Shown here: positions 22,150-34,379 of the stretch, piece by piece
Layout of the letters: each line of letters begins with the position of its first letter
Numbering within the stretch: position 1 is the stretch's first letter
Source: Mactromeris polynyma
Taxonomy: Eukaryota; Mollusca; Bivalvia; Venerida; Mactridae
Assembly: GCA_032209605.1 (NCBI GenBank)
Contig: JASFXZ010000001.1
Span: forward strand, 29,206,619-29,270,618
Length of the DNA stretch: 64,000 nucleotides
Reading direction: 5' to 3'
Made by a program: the position numbers and the translations under genes
The notes under the pieces: model-generated
The model's database searches: none
What the model was told of the DNA's origin: nothing
Seen by the model: only the letters and a program-made list of their open reading frames with translations

Positions 22150-24655
22150 TAGATAGATAGATTTATTTCTGTATCAGATGCATATATACATGGTAATAAG
22201 AACAACTTGTTTCATTAAAAACTCACATAAGTTATAAAAACCATACCACCCACATCCGTACTAAGGATAACAAAAAAAAGAGAAAATATCCATTATTTCC
22301 ATTGTGGTCCTTGTCATGGATGGTGTGACATTGAGAGGCATGAAATTTCTATCGCTGGCAAAACATTGTAATTCTATCATAGACAATAATTATAAGACAA
22401 TTATATTTTGAATAAAAGTGACAGGCCAATTACAATGTGAAGTAAAAACTAGAAAAGAGCAGAATAACAGAATATTGCTTTTGATTTATCAATTGAATTG
22501 GAAACTCTGACATAAAATGCTTAAAAACACAGATATGCACTTGTACATTATTATCGATAAAAATGCTTATATAAGTAACTTGAATATGGAATTTGATAAG
22601 AATTAACTTTGCATTTTCATAAAATGCTTTAACAAACATATAGTTTAGTATCATTATATAAATGAATGAAACGGGTTTACGTGATACAAGCAATTTGATT
22701 TTTTTAAGGCAAACACATTGTAAGTCCATGCTGTGTGAATGGTATGTAATGTAAATTATATGTTTCACATACATGATTATCATATATGTGCCTGTCTATG
22801 ACAATACGCATGAGTTTTGAGCAATTTGGATTTTGTATTGAAATACATAATGGGCTGTAGCAAGGCTAATAATTTCTGTCTAAATCACACGTTTTTAGGC
22901 AAATAGTCTTCAAGGTGAGGAACGTTAAATAGCAAAGACCTCAGAAAAGATTACCGTTCCGCAATTACGTCAACTTCGACAACAAGTAACAGGAACCCTG
23001 GTAGGCAACCCAGCCATCTTCGTAATCCGTTGCTTCAATGCCTTTAATTCAGTAGTAACCAATGTAAGTATTCGATATTTACATTGTTTCAGTTCATACA
23101 TTTATTGCGATCAAACTGTGGGATCAATTACACTTAATTAAAGCTTAATTACTTCCTGGCAAAACAACAACAAAGAGTAGCATGTTGATCCTACAAATGA
23201 CACGTTTAACAAGTACCCGTATGAATTTCTCCACCTTTTAAGTATTATTTTGTAAAAGTGTAGCCTTGGAGTTATAAGATATTTCAATTACCTAATATTT
23301 TCATTGATGGGGATTCCTTTGTCAAATAATCCTTCGTGTCGACATTGAAGACCGATCGGTTGATAAACAAATGTGCACATCAGTCATAGACCCTGCTGGA
23401 TTTTGCGACGTATGATATATACGTGTATATATGATCTATATAACTGTAAGTCAAACCAGTATTACAGTTTTCAAAACAACCAAAACGATAACTTACTAGA
23501 ATACCCTATAGAAAGTAGGAATACAAGCCAGTATAACTTCGACATGATGTCTTCAATCTCGCCTGATTCTATCAGAGATTACAGGAGGGGTGGGTGCTAA
23601 GATACAACACAGATATTGAACCTCGTCACTAACAATCATTTCATGTAATGGGGACCGGTTAGTGAATACCTCTTCTTCCTAATACAGTGAAAACTCTCCT
23701 GAGCGTCCCAGTAGTGGGCAACAACCTCACTTCAACAGCATCATCAATATGTCAGGTAGTAACACTGTACTATCTATTCAACCTCTTCAGAGCAACAACC
23801 TACTATCTTCAACAACACTATCGATATGTCCGGTCGTAAGAATTTACTATCTATTTAACCCCTTCAGAGCATCAACTTCTCAACAACAGCCAATATTTGC
23901 ATCTCCCAAAGGGTCTTGCTGTGAAGAGGTCATGTTGTGCAGTGTAGATCTACTAAAGTGGCAACCAACTCGCGCCGATGTGACATTTCTTTTACACATT
24001 CACCTGACCACGGAAAAAGAAGGTTTTTAGTATAAATATTTAGTTATTCATTGACAAACGAATATGGCAAGTTCGTGATATAGCCAGTACGAGGGAGAGC
24101 TTATTGAAGTTTTACATAGTAACGTAGGTTTGGTCAATACAACATCAAGAAAACAGACGGATGCGGTAAGATTACAGTAAAACAGTACACTTTTTCTCGA
24201 ATCATTGGACAAACTGTAGTATTTTAGGTCAAACTCTCATTAGTCGTACAAGAAACATATATGATCTGGCACTGGGTACATCGCTTCTTTAGATATGTAT
24301 AATTTCAATACGAATAAACTGGCTATCTCAACACTCCATATATATTCAACATTAAAAGCCGTACATGCCGTAAATACCATACTTGTTTCCGTACCGGTCA
24401 GCACCAAACTTGAACATCTAGCATTGAATGTGTCCATGGTGACTAGACGTTGGAGTACTTGTTTGAGTCGTATGGTAGACGTGATGAAGATGAAGAATTC
24501 ACGCATATATTACTGGCTTATTAACTTATCAAACAAAAAATGTTAGTTCGTTTTTATTGGGTTTAACGCCAGTCTTAACTCTTTTTTTTCAGTAATACTG
24601 ACATGCCCATCCCTAAAGCAGCTGACAACTTCTCCATATGAATCAGAGATGGATG
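22150..24655. other. Spacer matching 3927-6229 of unit A, no gene seen
   Basis: Aligns with unit A with indels. Short repeated words (caacaacct, cttcaacaacac) occur at 23700-23900. No exon recognised. Confidence 0.5.
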
Positions 24656-24659
24656 ACAA

Positions 24660-25003
24660 ATGACCGTACCCAATTGTCACGTGAGGATATAGCCTGTCCC
24701 GACCGGAAATCGAACCTGGACCTCCAGGACGAAAGCCCGGCGCACTACTAACTTGGACCTCCATGATGATAGCCCGGCGCGCTACTAACTGGGTTCGTGA
24801 CCGTACCCAATTGTCACGGGAGGATATAGCCTGTCCCGACCGGGAATCGAACCTTGACTACCAGGATGAAAGCCCGGCGCACTACTAACTGGGTTCGTGA
24901 CCGTACCCAATTGTCACGGTAGAATATAGCCTGTCCCGACCGGGAATCGAACCTGGACCTCCAGGATAATAGCCCGGCACACTACTAACTTGGCTCACCG
25001 GGC
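24660..25003 (-). repeat. 100-bp tandem array of tRNA-like units (unit B)
   Basis: gggttcgtgaccg recurs at 24791 and 24891, exactly 100 bases apart. Each unit has the minus-strand B-box-like ggttcgattcccggtc and the A-box-like gttagtagtgcgccggg, as in unit A. Confidence 0.65.
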
Positions 25004-25775
25004 ATGTCTGTATCCTATATGTAGTCCTATAAACAAGCAAAATTCTATTTTCTTTTTCTATTCATATATCAATATTGTACATAAATGACAAAAAATAAAA
25101 AAACAAGGGGACCATTGTTATTGGCCAACGTGTTGTTGTTTGTGAGCATACGATCTTTCATTTGGTCCATTTCTAAAGAGCATTATGAAGAGGTTACTTA
25201 TTCAAGCCACTTTGTACACTTAAAAATAATACTTGACAATTATAATCCCGAAGTGACATCAATATATGGTCCATGTACTTAGACAATAAGGTCAAACAAA
25301 AAAATGTTCATACAACATCTTACATTTAAGGGTAAATCAGTTTCCACGGACCTCCCTGGTTGATTGGCTATCCTCGCGGATTTCAAATCACTCACGGCTT
25401 CGGGTACGAATCCATCCCATGATGAAGGATATACGAGTATAATTGAAGATCCCATCCAGCTGGCTTACGGAGGGTCGAGGGTTCTATCCAGGCCTACGTA
25501 TCACCGTAATAGCTAGAAAAGGTACTGCATGATAGCTACTGTTTTTGTAACTTAAACCCCATTACAAAAACATTTTTAAACTGACCGTCTCATTTTTCAT
25601 GAAACAAGAAATCTCTTTAAAAAAAGAAAAAAGATAAACGGCGTAGATAGGATGATGTCTTCCAATATGTTAAATGAAATAATATTTTTGCAACATGTTG
25701 AAAAATAAATCCTTACAAAAATTTTCTCGGATCTATGTATCTATAATCATGGACCTGTTCGCACATCTTACGAAA

Positions 25776-25835
25776 ATCCCGTTTGGTGCCTCTTGGGTGA
25801 ACGAAAACCCCTGTTGGTGCCTCTTGGGTGAAAAT
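25776..25835. repeat. 31-bp repeat, two copies
   Basis: Two copies of a unit beginning cgaaaatcccgtttggtgcc, each ending in a ttgggtgaa word. Unit A has one copy (7338-7368) and unit C about eight (38534-38775). Confidence 0.7.
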
Positions 25836-26416
25836 ATGATTGGTCAGATTTTAAAAAGCCCGCTTCGGGGATAAAAATGGTTGGACAAAAATGTAGGTCA
25901 AAATCAATGTAATACAGCTACGCCGAAAAACTTACAGTTCTGAATATGTACAACACGAAAGAGACACCCTTGCTGTGTATTTTACAAACCACACAATCCG
26001 GGTCAGTGGTCGAAGCCATCCCTGAAAGAGTACTTGTTTATGATACCCTTAGGACACTTTGTGTACTGGATAGATGGTTCTTTTATTTTGATCTAGAATT
26101 GGATTTAGAGTTTGTAGATCTACATCTATGTTGTTTAGATATTTAGATTAAAATGCATGGTGGAGACATATGTTCTAATCGGGAGCACTTTCAATGAGCG
26201 CTCCACAAACAAACAATTTTTAAGGAAGGTCCTTATGTTCATTAAATGTGTTATAATTTATATACCACTCCTCTGTCTGTTCTTTGCTTGGATGAACGCT
26301 ACGTCACTATGCTTGCGCAAACGTATTAAAGAACGGACGTTTGTACATTTGAATGATCATTTGTTCATTATTAACGACTTCCCTTACGGTCAAACTTGGA
26401 ACTAAAACATTACAAA

Positions 26417-29389
26417 GTGCTTAAAACGTTATCGAAACAGCGAAAATGGTGGAGACAAACATTGGGAATAACTTCATTTATGATTTTTATGACGTTAATG
26501 AGTTTGTATACTTTTGGAACAAACGAGAAACGCGACCAGAAATTGGAGGCTCTACGATTTGAATTTGATTCCTTGGTGGAGAAACATAATGCAGTGAACA
26601 ATGATCTCATCAAACTGATTGTAAGTAACAGTGTTTTGATAAAACATCTTCATTTAAGGCGATAGCCTTGCCATGTGTTTTGACAAGTGTAATAAAATAC
26701 ACATTTATGAATTCATTCTATACAGCGTATAGAAGATGCGACATGTAGAATGACTGTTTTACTGTCCGGTAAATGCACACAAAATTCTGTTTTTGGAAAG
26801 GAGAGACACTATATTAGCTTATGCTATCGATTTTTTCCCCAAAATTATATCAATAAAAATATTAAAAAAACTAGATTTTCCGTACTCAACCCTTGTTTCT
26901 GTTGTTGTTATTTTGGATTAAAAACCTAATTTTAAGTTGTTTTGAAACAAACTCGATAGCATGATGTAAATTTGATTAATATCGTTGTATAAATGTGTTT
27001 CTTTTGCAAAATTTACCTTCTTGTGCACTTAGCCTGTTTAGCGGACCAACATGTTCTATTTGACAGTACCAACAGTTCAAATAACTTTTTCAACATTTAA
27101 AAATATAGATGTATTAGTTGAAGGACTGTATAACGATAACACAGTATGCATTTCATCTTGCTATAATATGTACATGTAGTTTCCAAATTATCGCTTAAAA
27201 GCAAATATGGCTATTTTCTAGGGTATGTATCACCTAAATACTTTACAAACGCCATCGTTAAAAAGATGTTTGCTAGCGACTTCTTCATCCACATTATTAT
27301 GGGTTTGTAGGTATGTTGATTTTTAGACATGTTATTATAGTTAAGTATTGATATTCGTATATACTAGGCGTTATTTATCTTTCCAGGATAACCGCAACTC
27401 GTTCGAAACAAATGACAGGAAGAAAAGGTCAGCTAGAGAACCATTTTCTACAGACTATTACTCGGGTATGTGTGACAGATACAAAGAGTAATAACAGTTG
27501 TGTAACTATTTGAATGGTTAATACAAATGTTTATGCCATGCTGCCTGTTGCAAAATATTATACATATAAATGACACGTACCATTGATTTGCGATTCTCTT
27601 ATTATTTCGTGACAATCTCCTGCGATCTGCGCCATCCGTTTCGCGTACAAGCGACACGTATACATGCGTGCCATGTAGATATTGTCCGACTATAGTAAGT
27701 TATTATGTTTTGTGTTTTAGCTCTGGGTGGAGCAGTGTATGTGAGATGGGGAAGAACGACATGTCCAGCAGAAATTGAGACAGAACTGGTGTATAAGGGT
27801 AATGATAGCAAACATGTTTGTTGTAGTAATATATTTGAGCGTAATTAATATTCCACGATTACATAGAACCCTGTAACTTCGGACAATTGTGTTCCGATCT
27901 AGGATAGTTATAGGCACATAGTTACGCTGTTTGTTTCTTTCTTTTACTGGAGTTAACACCACTTTTTCTATTTTACGCGGCGGTCAGATGACCTAACCAG
28001 TTTTTCTGAAATGATTGATCAAGCAGTACTAACTTACCTTACGCAAGCAGCTGACAACTTCTCCACATGAATCAGAGGTGGAGGACGAACGACCGTAGCT
28101 AAATGCCCCATAAAGACACGACTTGCAAGGGCCGAGAATCGAACCCGGACCTCCCGGGAGACAGTTCAGCACTCTAACGGGGTGGGCTAACAAACACGTT
28201 AAGAAGTAAACCATATTCGGAAGTTATGTTATACACGAATTGCTAACCGTTAAAGATTTAATTTGCCGACAACCAAACGAATCAGATGCTTTACATATAA
28301 CTCCCAGTCCGCTTAACTCAGTCAGTAGCCACTCTGGTGGTCATTGGTTCTACCCCGGATGGAGCGTTTGTTCTCCGCGACAATTTGATTGAAGATAACG
28401 TATGGACATATAAAGTAAATTTTCCTGCACCTAGCAGTCATGACGGGTTGTTGACTTGTTGGGGTAGATGAGGCTAGATCAGGGATACAGGATTACTGGT
28501 TTGGTCAACTAACCGCCGTACTTAACAGAACAACTGTTTCAAAATGGTGGAATGCACCGATACAATAACAGAGTTTCATGGGAATAAATATGAAGCGCAA
28601 TCTCGGGTGGCATTGAACTATTACAGTAAATGGTATACACATGCAGTGTCTCAAACGCTGAACCAGCAACGAGTGTAGCTTTAACTTAAATATCGTCGAA
28701 ATTTCCATATATCGCCATTATAGATAAGATTTATAAAGGTGACCATTGATTGTAAATTGGCTGAAAAATATCAATCCTGAAAACCAAAAATCTACAAAGT
28801 TATCATGTTTCCCTTTTCCTGAAAAGTTACAATTTAGCAGTTTGAGCATTTTTACTCGGTGCCATCGATATGCTTTATATTCCATGTATATATTTAAGGT
28901 ATAGCTGGTGGCAGTCACTATACGCATGAAGGCGCCGCTATAAATGTACAGTGTCTACCGAGTGTTCCCGAGTGGGGGCGCTTTGATGACGGAAGCACTG
29001 GCCATGCGTTCATGTACGGCATGGAGTATGAGGAAAACATGGATAACATATTGCAACATTCAAATATCCAAGGATCGCTTATTCAGCAGAATGTACCTTG
29101 TGCCGTATGTCGAAATAAGGTTCGACCTAGCTCCTTGATGATTCCGGGAAAATTCAGTTGTTTTGAAGGTTGGAATTTCGAGTATCGAGGATACATAATG
29201 GCTGCTTACTTCTCCCACAAAGCAGGAAGTCAGTACATCTGCCTTGACGAAACTCCGGAAGCCGATCCAGCTGGATATCGTAGCGAGGATGGAGTATTAC
29301 TGTACAGAGTTGAAACAATATGTGGCTCACTACCCTGTCCACCCTATGTAGCAAACCGTGAACTCGCCTGTGTTGTATGCACCAAATAA
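26417..29389 (+). CDS. Short-chain collagen C4-like membrane protein, copy 2 (start codon changed)
   Basis: Exons 26417-26620, 27387-27465, 27721-27798 and 28899-29389 align exactly with copy 1 in length, phase and splice sites, and the frame is open to TAA at 29387-29389. The position of the initiator reads GTG (26417-26419) where copies 1, 3 and 4 read ATG. The extension upstream has no ATG before a stop. The next in-frame ATG falls inside the membrane segment. Domain order is otherwise as in copy 1: membrane segment, coiled coil, RKKR site, ten-cysteine C4-like domain. The exon 3 glycosylation sequon is lost (the residues read EIET). It may use a non-AUG start, start internally without a full membrane anchor, or be a young pseudogene. 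The otherwise intact frame argues against long inactivity. Confidence 0.7.
28120..28193 (-). repeat. tRNA-like SINE in intron 3 of copy 2
   Basis: Orthologue of the SINE at 9670-9750. The B-box gggttcgattc on the minus strand is kept, and the A-box side is more degenerate. Confidence 0.55.
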
Positions 29390-29502
29390 ACAGGCACTGG
29401 GGAATATTATCAGACGACATTAAACTGGCGCTCATTGATCCTCTTTGTGCCATGTCGCCATGCTCGTCGAGCGGCATTAGTTATATATACATTATGTACA
29501 TA

Positions 29503-29669
29503 CAATAAAACATAAAAAATACGACAATCCTTGGGCCCCTTGAAAAGTGGTCTTATTATTGAGGTGGTCTTAATATTGTGGTTGAATAAAGAGCAAAATA
29601 GGACAAATGGACTTGAAGATTGTGTTCTTAAATTTGAGGTGGTTTTGTTATTGAGGTGAGGTTTTACTG
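29503..29669. mobile_element. Pogo/Tigger-like MITE downstream of copy 2
   Basis: Same position and ends as 12012-12179. The right end ttgaggtgaggttttactg is followed by TA. Confidence 0.6.
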
Positions 29670-29818
29670 TATATCATATATTAAATTGCATTCAGCCCCA
29701 TAACTACAGACATACATAAATATATGTCTCCATGAGCAATAGTCTAACCTGTAAATGAGTTTCTACGCTAAAGTCATTGCACGGTCAAAATCGAAATATA
29801 TGTGACACACGTTGAGTA

Positions 29819-29993
29819 TAGTAAAACCTCAATTATACGAACACCCTTTGGACCGTTGAAAAGTGGTATTATTATTGAGGTGGTCTTAATATTGAGATTG
29901 AGTAAAGAGCACAACAGGGGAAATGAACTTATTATGTTTTCTAATTTTGAGGTGGTCTTATTATTGAGGTGGTCTTTAAGTGAGAGTTTTCTG
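29819..29993. mobile_element. Pogo/Tigger-like MITE, second downstream copy (unit B)
   Basis: Orthologue of 12329-12503. The first C of the terminal repeat is changed (tatagtaaaacctc), and the right end reads gtgagagttttctg before TA. Confidence 0.6.
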
Positions 29994-30105
29994 TATTCAA
30001 TCAAAACTGACATACAAGCGTTCATTATACAAATGAATGTAACATCATACGATTCAATAACAATAAATAATAACATATCGATTAGTGTCAATATTTGACA
30101 ATATA

Positions 30106-31772
30106 CAGTAAAACTTCGAAACCTCGGAACAGTTTTGGCTCGAACACAGTAGATACCTCGAACAGGTTCTTAATTCCCGGCGAAACCCCTTCTTATTTCA
30201 TATTTTCTAACAGTAGATCACTCGAACAGAGATAGGTCGAACACTCGAACAGGATATGAGGTCCCTAGCTATCATTTCATTCATTGTTCACCACAGATAG
30301 GTCGAACAGTACAATAATTCACACCTTTCATTGACCTCTTTATATACTTATATTTGTTGACGGGTAAGATTGGCGACACATGTTATTCGCACTTCGTGAT
30401 AATTACTTGACAGTTGTACATGTACAGTGGAAACTCCCTAATCCGAACACCCTTCGGACAAACTATAAAGTTCGGATTAGAGGAGATTGAATTGAATGTC
30501 CGTAGGCAATACATTCTTTCATACTTTGCAGAGTAATTTAAACTACACTATTTTACAAAATTTATGTAAACTTGAAGATTCAATTTATGGCCCAAAATCA
30601 TAAATTAAAAGAGACCAACATATTTATGCTCCTTTCATAAAAGGAAGATGTGATATGCAAAATACATGCAGTGTTTAAGATTGGTTGGTATTTGAATTCT
30701 TTCAAATGTAAATTAGCAGTATAATTTATTTATTCGTTATAGAAATTGTAGAAAGTTGATTCTTTAGTATATGCACCGCTATAGACGCATCTCGTTTAAT
30801 TAAAACAATGAATATAATTAACTTAAGATTTTGACCTACAGTTCATTCTTAAATAGATGTAGAAATTATAGCAAAATTGCACTGCACTAAGAAAATGTAT
30901 TAGATATTTTTATATTTTTTTTCATATTTTGATAATTTCACTGCATAATGTGGATATATCAATCTCAAGCAAGTATTTCAATGAATCATTCAACATGTCA
31001 AATGAGTTCAAACATAGCTGAAATTAAGTATGTGTGTTTCGCAACGTTATACCGTCCATAAAACCTGACAAACTTAGTATGATGTCTTTTGAAAACGCCA
31101 TACTTGGAAACTATGCACCATAGCTTCATTTCAAAAGATTTTTCGTAGAGTAAAATAATGATAAAGGGTAAAACATTTGTACTGTGATTTGTGTACCTAA
31201 TGGGCCTTTTTCTGCGCTCACATACAATGTTTTCCAATTGTTAAGTTAAGTACACCTCGTATTCGGTCTTACATTGTTTCCATCAAAACGGAATGCATAC
31301 GATGATAAAGTCTAATGGTCTATATTCATAGAGACAATTAATATTATTATACCTTCTCTCAATTCTCAGTCATTATACGATCTGACGTATTTTTGCGGAA
31401 AATTATCGTCCGGTTTTCGGAGTTTTTTTACGTGTAAAATAACAATCCGGACAGAAAAATTCGTTCCGGACTGTGGGAGATTTTTTATATGTCGTATTGG
31501 AGGAATTAAACCGAGATCGAGAAAATTGTCCAGTTACAGGAATTTCCGGACTGTGCGTTTCCGGATTACGGACTTTCCATTGTACAGATGTATGTGACAG
31601 ATAATTCATGCGTACAGTATGAAAACAAAACGTGTGTTCAACATGCTTAGTACACTTGCACCGGCGACTGTCAGTTAGGACATATACGCGTATACCGTAG
31701 ATGCCTCGAACAGTAGATGACTCGAACTAATTGCTAGGTCCGACGGCAGTTCGAGGTTTCGAAGTTTTACTG
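30106..31772. mobile_element. Pogo/Tigger-like element with nested insertion
   Basis: Starts cagtaaaacttcgaaacctc and ends with its reverse complement, with TA on both sides (30104-30105 and 31773-31774). The paralogous sites at about 12614, 48440 and 60744 read straight through (gacaatatagtagag in the last two), which proves an insertion at a single TA. Subterminal words such as tcgaacagtagat recur near both ends. After removing the nested element (30425-31582) only about 500 bases remain, so this was a MITE without transposase. Confidence 0.8.
30425..31582. mobile_element. Second pogo-like element nested in the first
   Basis: Begins cagtggaaactccctaatcc and ends ggattacggactttccattg, an imperfect inverted pair flanked by TA (30423-30424 and 31583-31584). 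The 1,158-bp interior is AT-rich with no transposase-like frame. The ends differ from those of the host element, so it belongs to another family. Confidence 0.7.
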
Positions 31773-31810
31773 TAGTAGAGAAAAAGGAACATCTGCTTCG
31801 ACAATATTGC

Positions 31811-32997
31811 AGCAGACATCACGTATTGCCTACAGAAGACATCACGTATTGCCTACAGCAGACATCACGTATTGCCTACAGCAGACATCACGTATTGCCT
31901 ACGGCAGACATTACGTATTGCCTACAGCAGACATCACGTATTGCCTACGGCACACATCACGTATTGCCTACAGAAGACATCACGTATTGCCTACAGCAGA
32001 CATCACGTATTGCCTACAGCAGACATCACATATTGCCTACGGCAGACATTACGTATTGCCTACAGCAGACATCACGTATTGCCTACGGCAGACATAACAT
32101 ATTGCCTACATCAGACAACACGTATTGCCTACAGCAGACATCACGTATTGCCTACGGCAGACATTACGTATTGCCTACAGCAGACATTACGTATTGCCTA
32201 CAGCAGACATCACGTATTCCCTACGGCAGACATTACGTATTGCATAGGGCAGACATTACGTATTGCATACGGCAGACATAACGTTTTGCCTACAGCAGAC
32301 ATTACGTATTGCATACGGCAGACATAACGTATTACATACGGCAGACATAACATATTGCCTACGGCAGACATCACGTATTGCCTACGGTAGACATTACGTA
32401 TTGCCTACAGCAGACATCACGTATTGCATACGGCAGACATAACGTATTACATACGGCAGACATAACATATTGCCTACAGCAGACATCAAGTATTGCATAC
32501 GGAAGACCGGTAGTGACATTCACATTGCCTACAGCAGACATCACGTATTGCCTACAGCAGATATCACGTATTGCCTACGGCAGACATTACGTATTGCCTA
32601 CAGCAGACATCACGTATTGCATACGGCAGACATAACGTATTGCATACGGCAGACATCACGTATTGCCTACGGTAGACATTACGTATTGCCTACAGCAGAC
32701 ATCACGTATTGCATACGGCAGACATAACGTATTACATACGGCAGACATAACATATTGCCTACATCAGACAACACGTATTGCCTACAGCAGACATCACGTA
32801 TTGCCTACGGCAGACATTACGTATTGCATACGGCAGACATTACGTATTGCATACGGCAGACATAACGTTTTGCCTACAGCAGACATTACGTATTCCATAC
32901 GGCAGACATAACGTATTGCCTACAGCAGACATAACGTATTGCCTACAGCAGACATCACGTATTGCATACGGCAGACATAAAGTATTGCCTACGGAAG
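31811..32997. repeat. 23-bp minisatellite, about 50 copies
   Basis: The unit contains cagacatcacgtattgcc followed by tac and ag or gg variants, at a strict 23-base spacing. One interruption at about 32504-32527 carries gaccggtagtgacattcac, which is the sequence that normally follows the array. Paralogous sites in units A (12655-12680) and C (48478-48500) hold only about one copy. The overlapping long frames on the + strand are a by-product of the repeat. Confidence 0.9.
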
Positions 32998-33004
32998 ACC
33001 GGTA

Positions 33005-33142
33005 GTGACATTCACATTTCGTAATTTCTCTCCTAAAAATATTTAATTCGTGAAATTCACGATTTCAGCATCAAGAATTCACGATTTCTACTTCAAGAAA
33101 TCAATATTTCCAAGAAGAGAAGTAATGAAATGTGAATGTCAC
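33005..33142. repeat. Palindromic hairpin module (unit B)
   Basis: Same module as 12687-12820. Arms gtgacattcacatttcg and gaaatgtgaatgtcac. Confidence 0.6.
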
Positions 33143-33965
33143 CATCGGTGTTCCGTAAATATCTGCATATAGCAAGGCACAACCCTGTCCGAATGGATGA
33201 CTAGTGTAGAAAGACTACATGCGTATTCATAAATTACTAAATTTCTTAAACCTGTTTACTGTTAACCAGTTTGATAAGTTTAGTTTTTTATGAAGACAAA
33301 TGCAATACTTTATTTATATGATAAAGTATCCCAGCAAACACCTGACGTCAATACGACGTTGGCCTAACCTGCCGTCAACGTAACGTTGGATAATCGTCGG
33401 AAGCGTGTATAAATTTTCATCTGATATATAGATCTATATGGTTACCATACTTTTATACAATTAGTAGTATTTAACCTCTACCATAATAATAAAACTGTGA
33501 ATTATTACAGATATTTGTCATATTGTTTTATTTAAAAGGACTCGACTCCAGATTCTAAATTGCAAAATATTGTTTCAAAAACCTATTTTTATCGTCTTGT
33601 TCGTTCGATGACAGTAAAATAAGATAATTGAATGATTAACATGATCGAAAAGTAATGAAATTACGCCATTGTTTTACATTTTTCATTCGCAAAATCTACT
33701 GCGTTACTAACGGTATAACAATTAATCAAAGGACTGAAGGTCCTGAGATGCGCTTCCAATGCAAGAATGTACGTTTTCCATATTATTGGAAGGTGAATAT
33801 TTTCAATAAATAAACAAGCTGATAGGACCTATGTTCGTATTAATATTTTTTTTCAAAAACAGGAAAAACGCAAATATGATTATTATCATTGAACTAACCT
33901 GCGTTTGATATGAACTAATCCAATTAATGACATTATGTCAATGCTATTGCGTAGTCAGATCTTGG

Positions 33966-34275
33966 TCCTCGTAGTTACGACTTTTCTCTCGTAGTAACGA
34001 CTTTTCTCTCGTAATAACGACTTTTCTCTCGTAATAACTAAATTCTCTCGTAATAACGATTTTTCTCTCGTAATAACTTAATTCTCTCGTAATAACGTTT
34101 TTTCTCTCGTAATAACTAAATTCTCTCGTAATAACGATTTTTCTCTCGTAATAACTAAATTCTCTCGTAATAACTAAATTCTCTCGTAATAACGTTTTTT
34201 CGCTCATAATTACTAAATTCTGTCGTAATAACTAAATTCTCTCGTAATAACGATTTTTCTCATAATAACGACTTT
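33966..34275. repeat. 19-20-bp tandem repeat (ctcgtaataac family)
   Basis: About 16 copies of tctctcgtaataac followed alternately by gatttt or taaatt. It starts abruptly after the unit word cttggtcct (33961-33969) and has no counterpart in units A or B at this place. Confidence 0.85.
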
Positions 34276-34379
34276 TTATCTTCTTATAACCAGTTTTCAA
34301 AAATGCAACGTGACACATATATATCGGCTTTCCTAACTTTCAATTATCCTACATAGATATCTTTGATAACTGACTGCAG

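Larger units (their letters stand above)
17268..33622. repeat. Segmental repeat unit B
   Basis: Second tandem unit, with the same module order as unit A. Unit-specific additions are a solo LTR near its start, a nested pogo-like element and a large 23-bp minisatellite near its end. The C4-like gene is at 26417-29389. Confidence 0.8.

Noticed and set aside
31807..33005. Overlapping + strand open frames repeating ITYCLQQTSRIAY-like words
   Set aside because: By-product of the 23-bp minisatellite. The three frames encode shifted versions of the same repeat and no counterpart exists in other units.
33944..34207. Minus-strand frame rich in ITREFSYYERK repeats
   Set aside because: Encoded by the ctcgtaataac tandem repeat, with no unique coding sequence.
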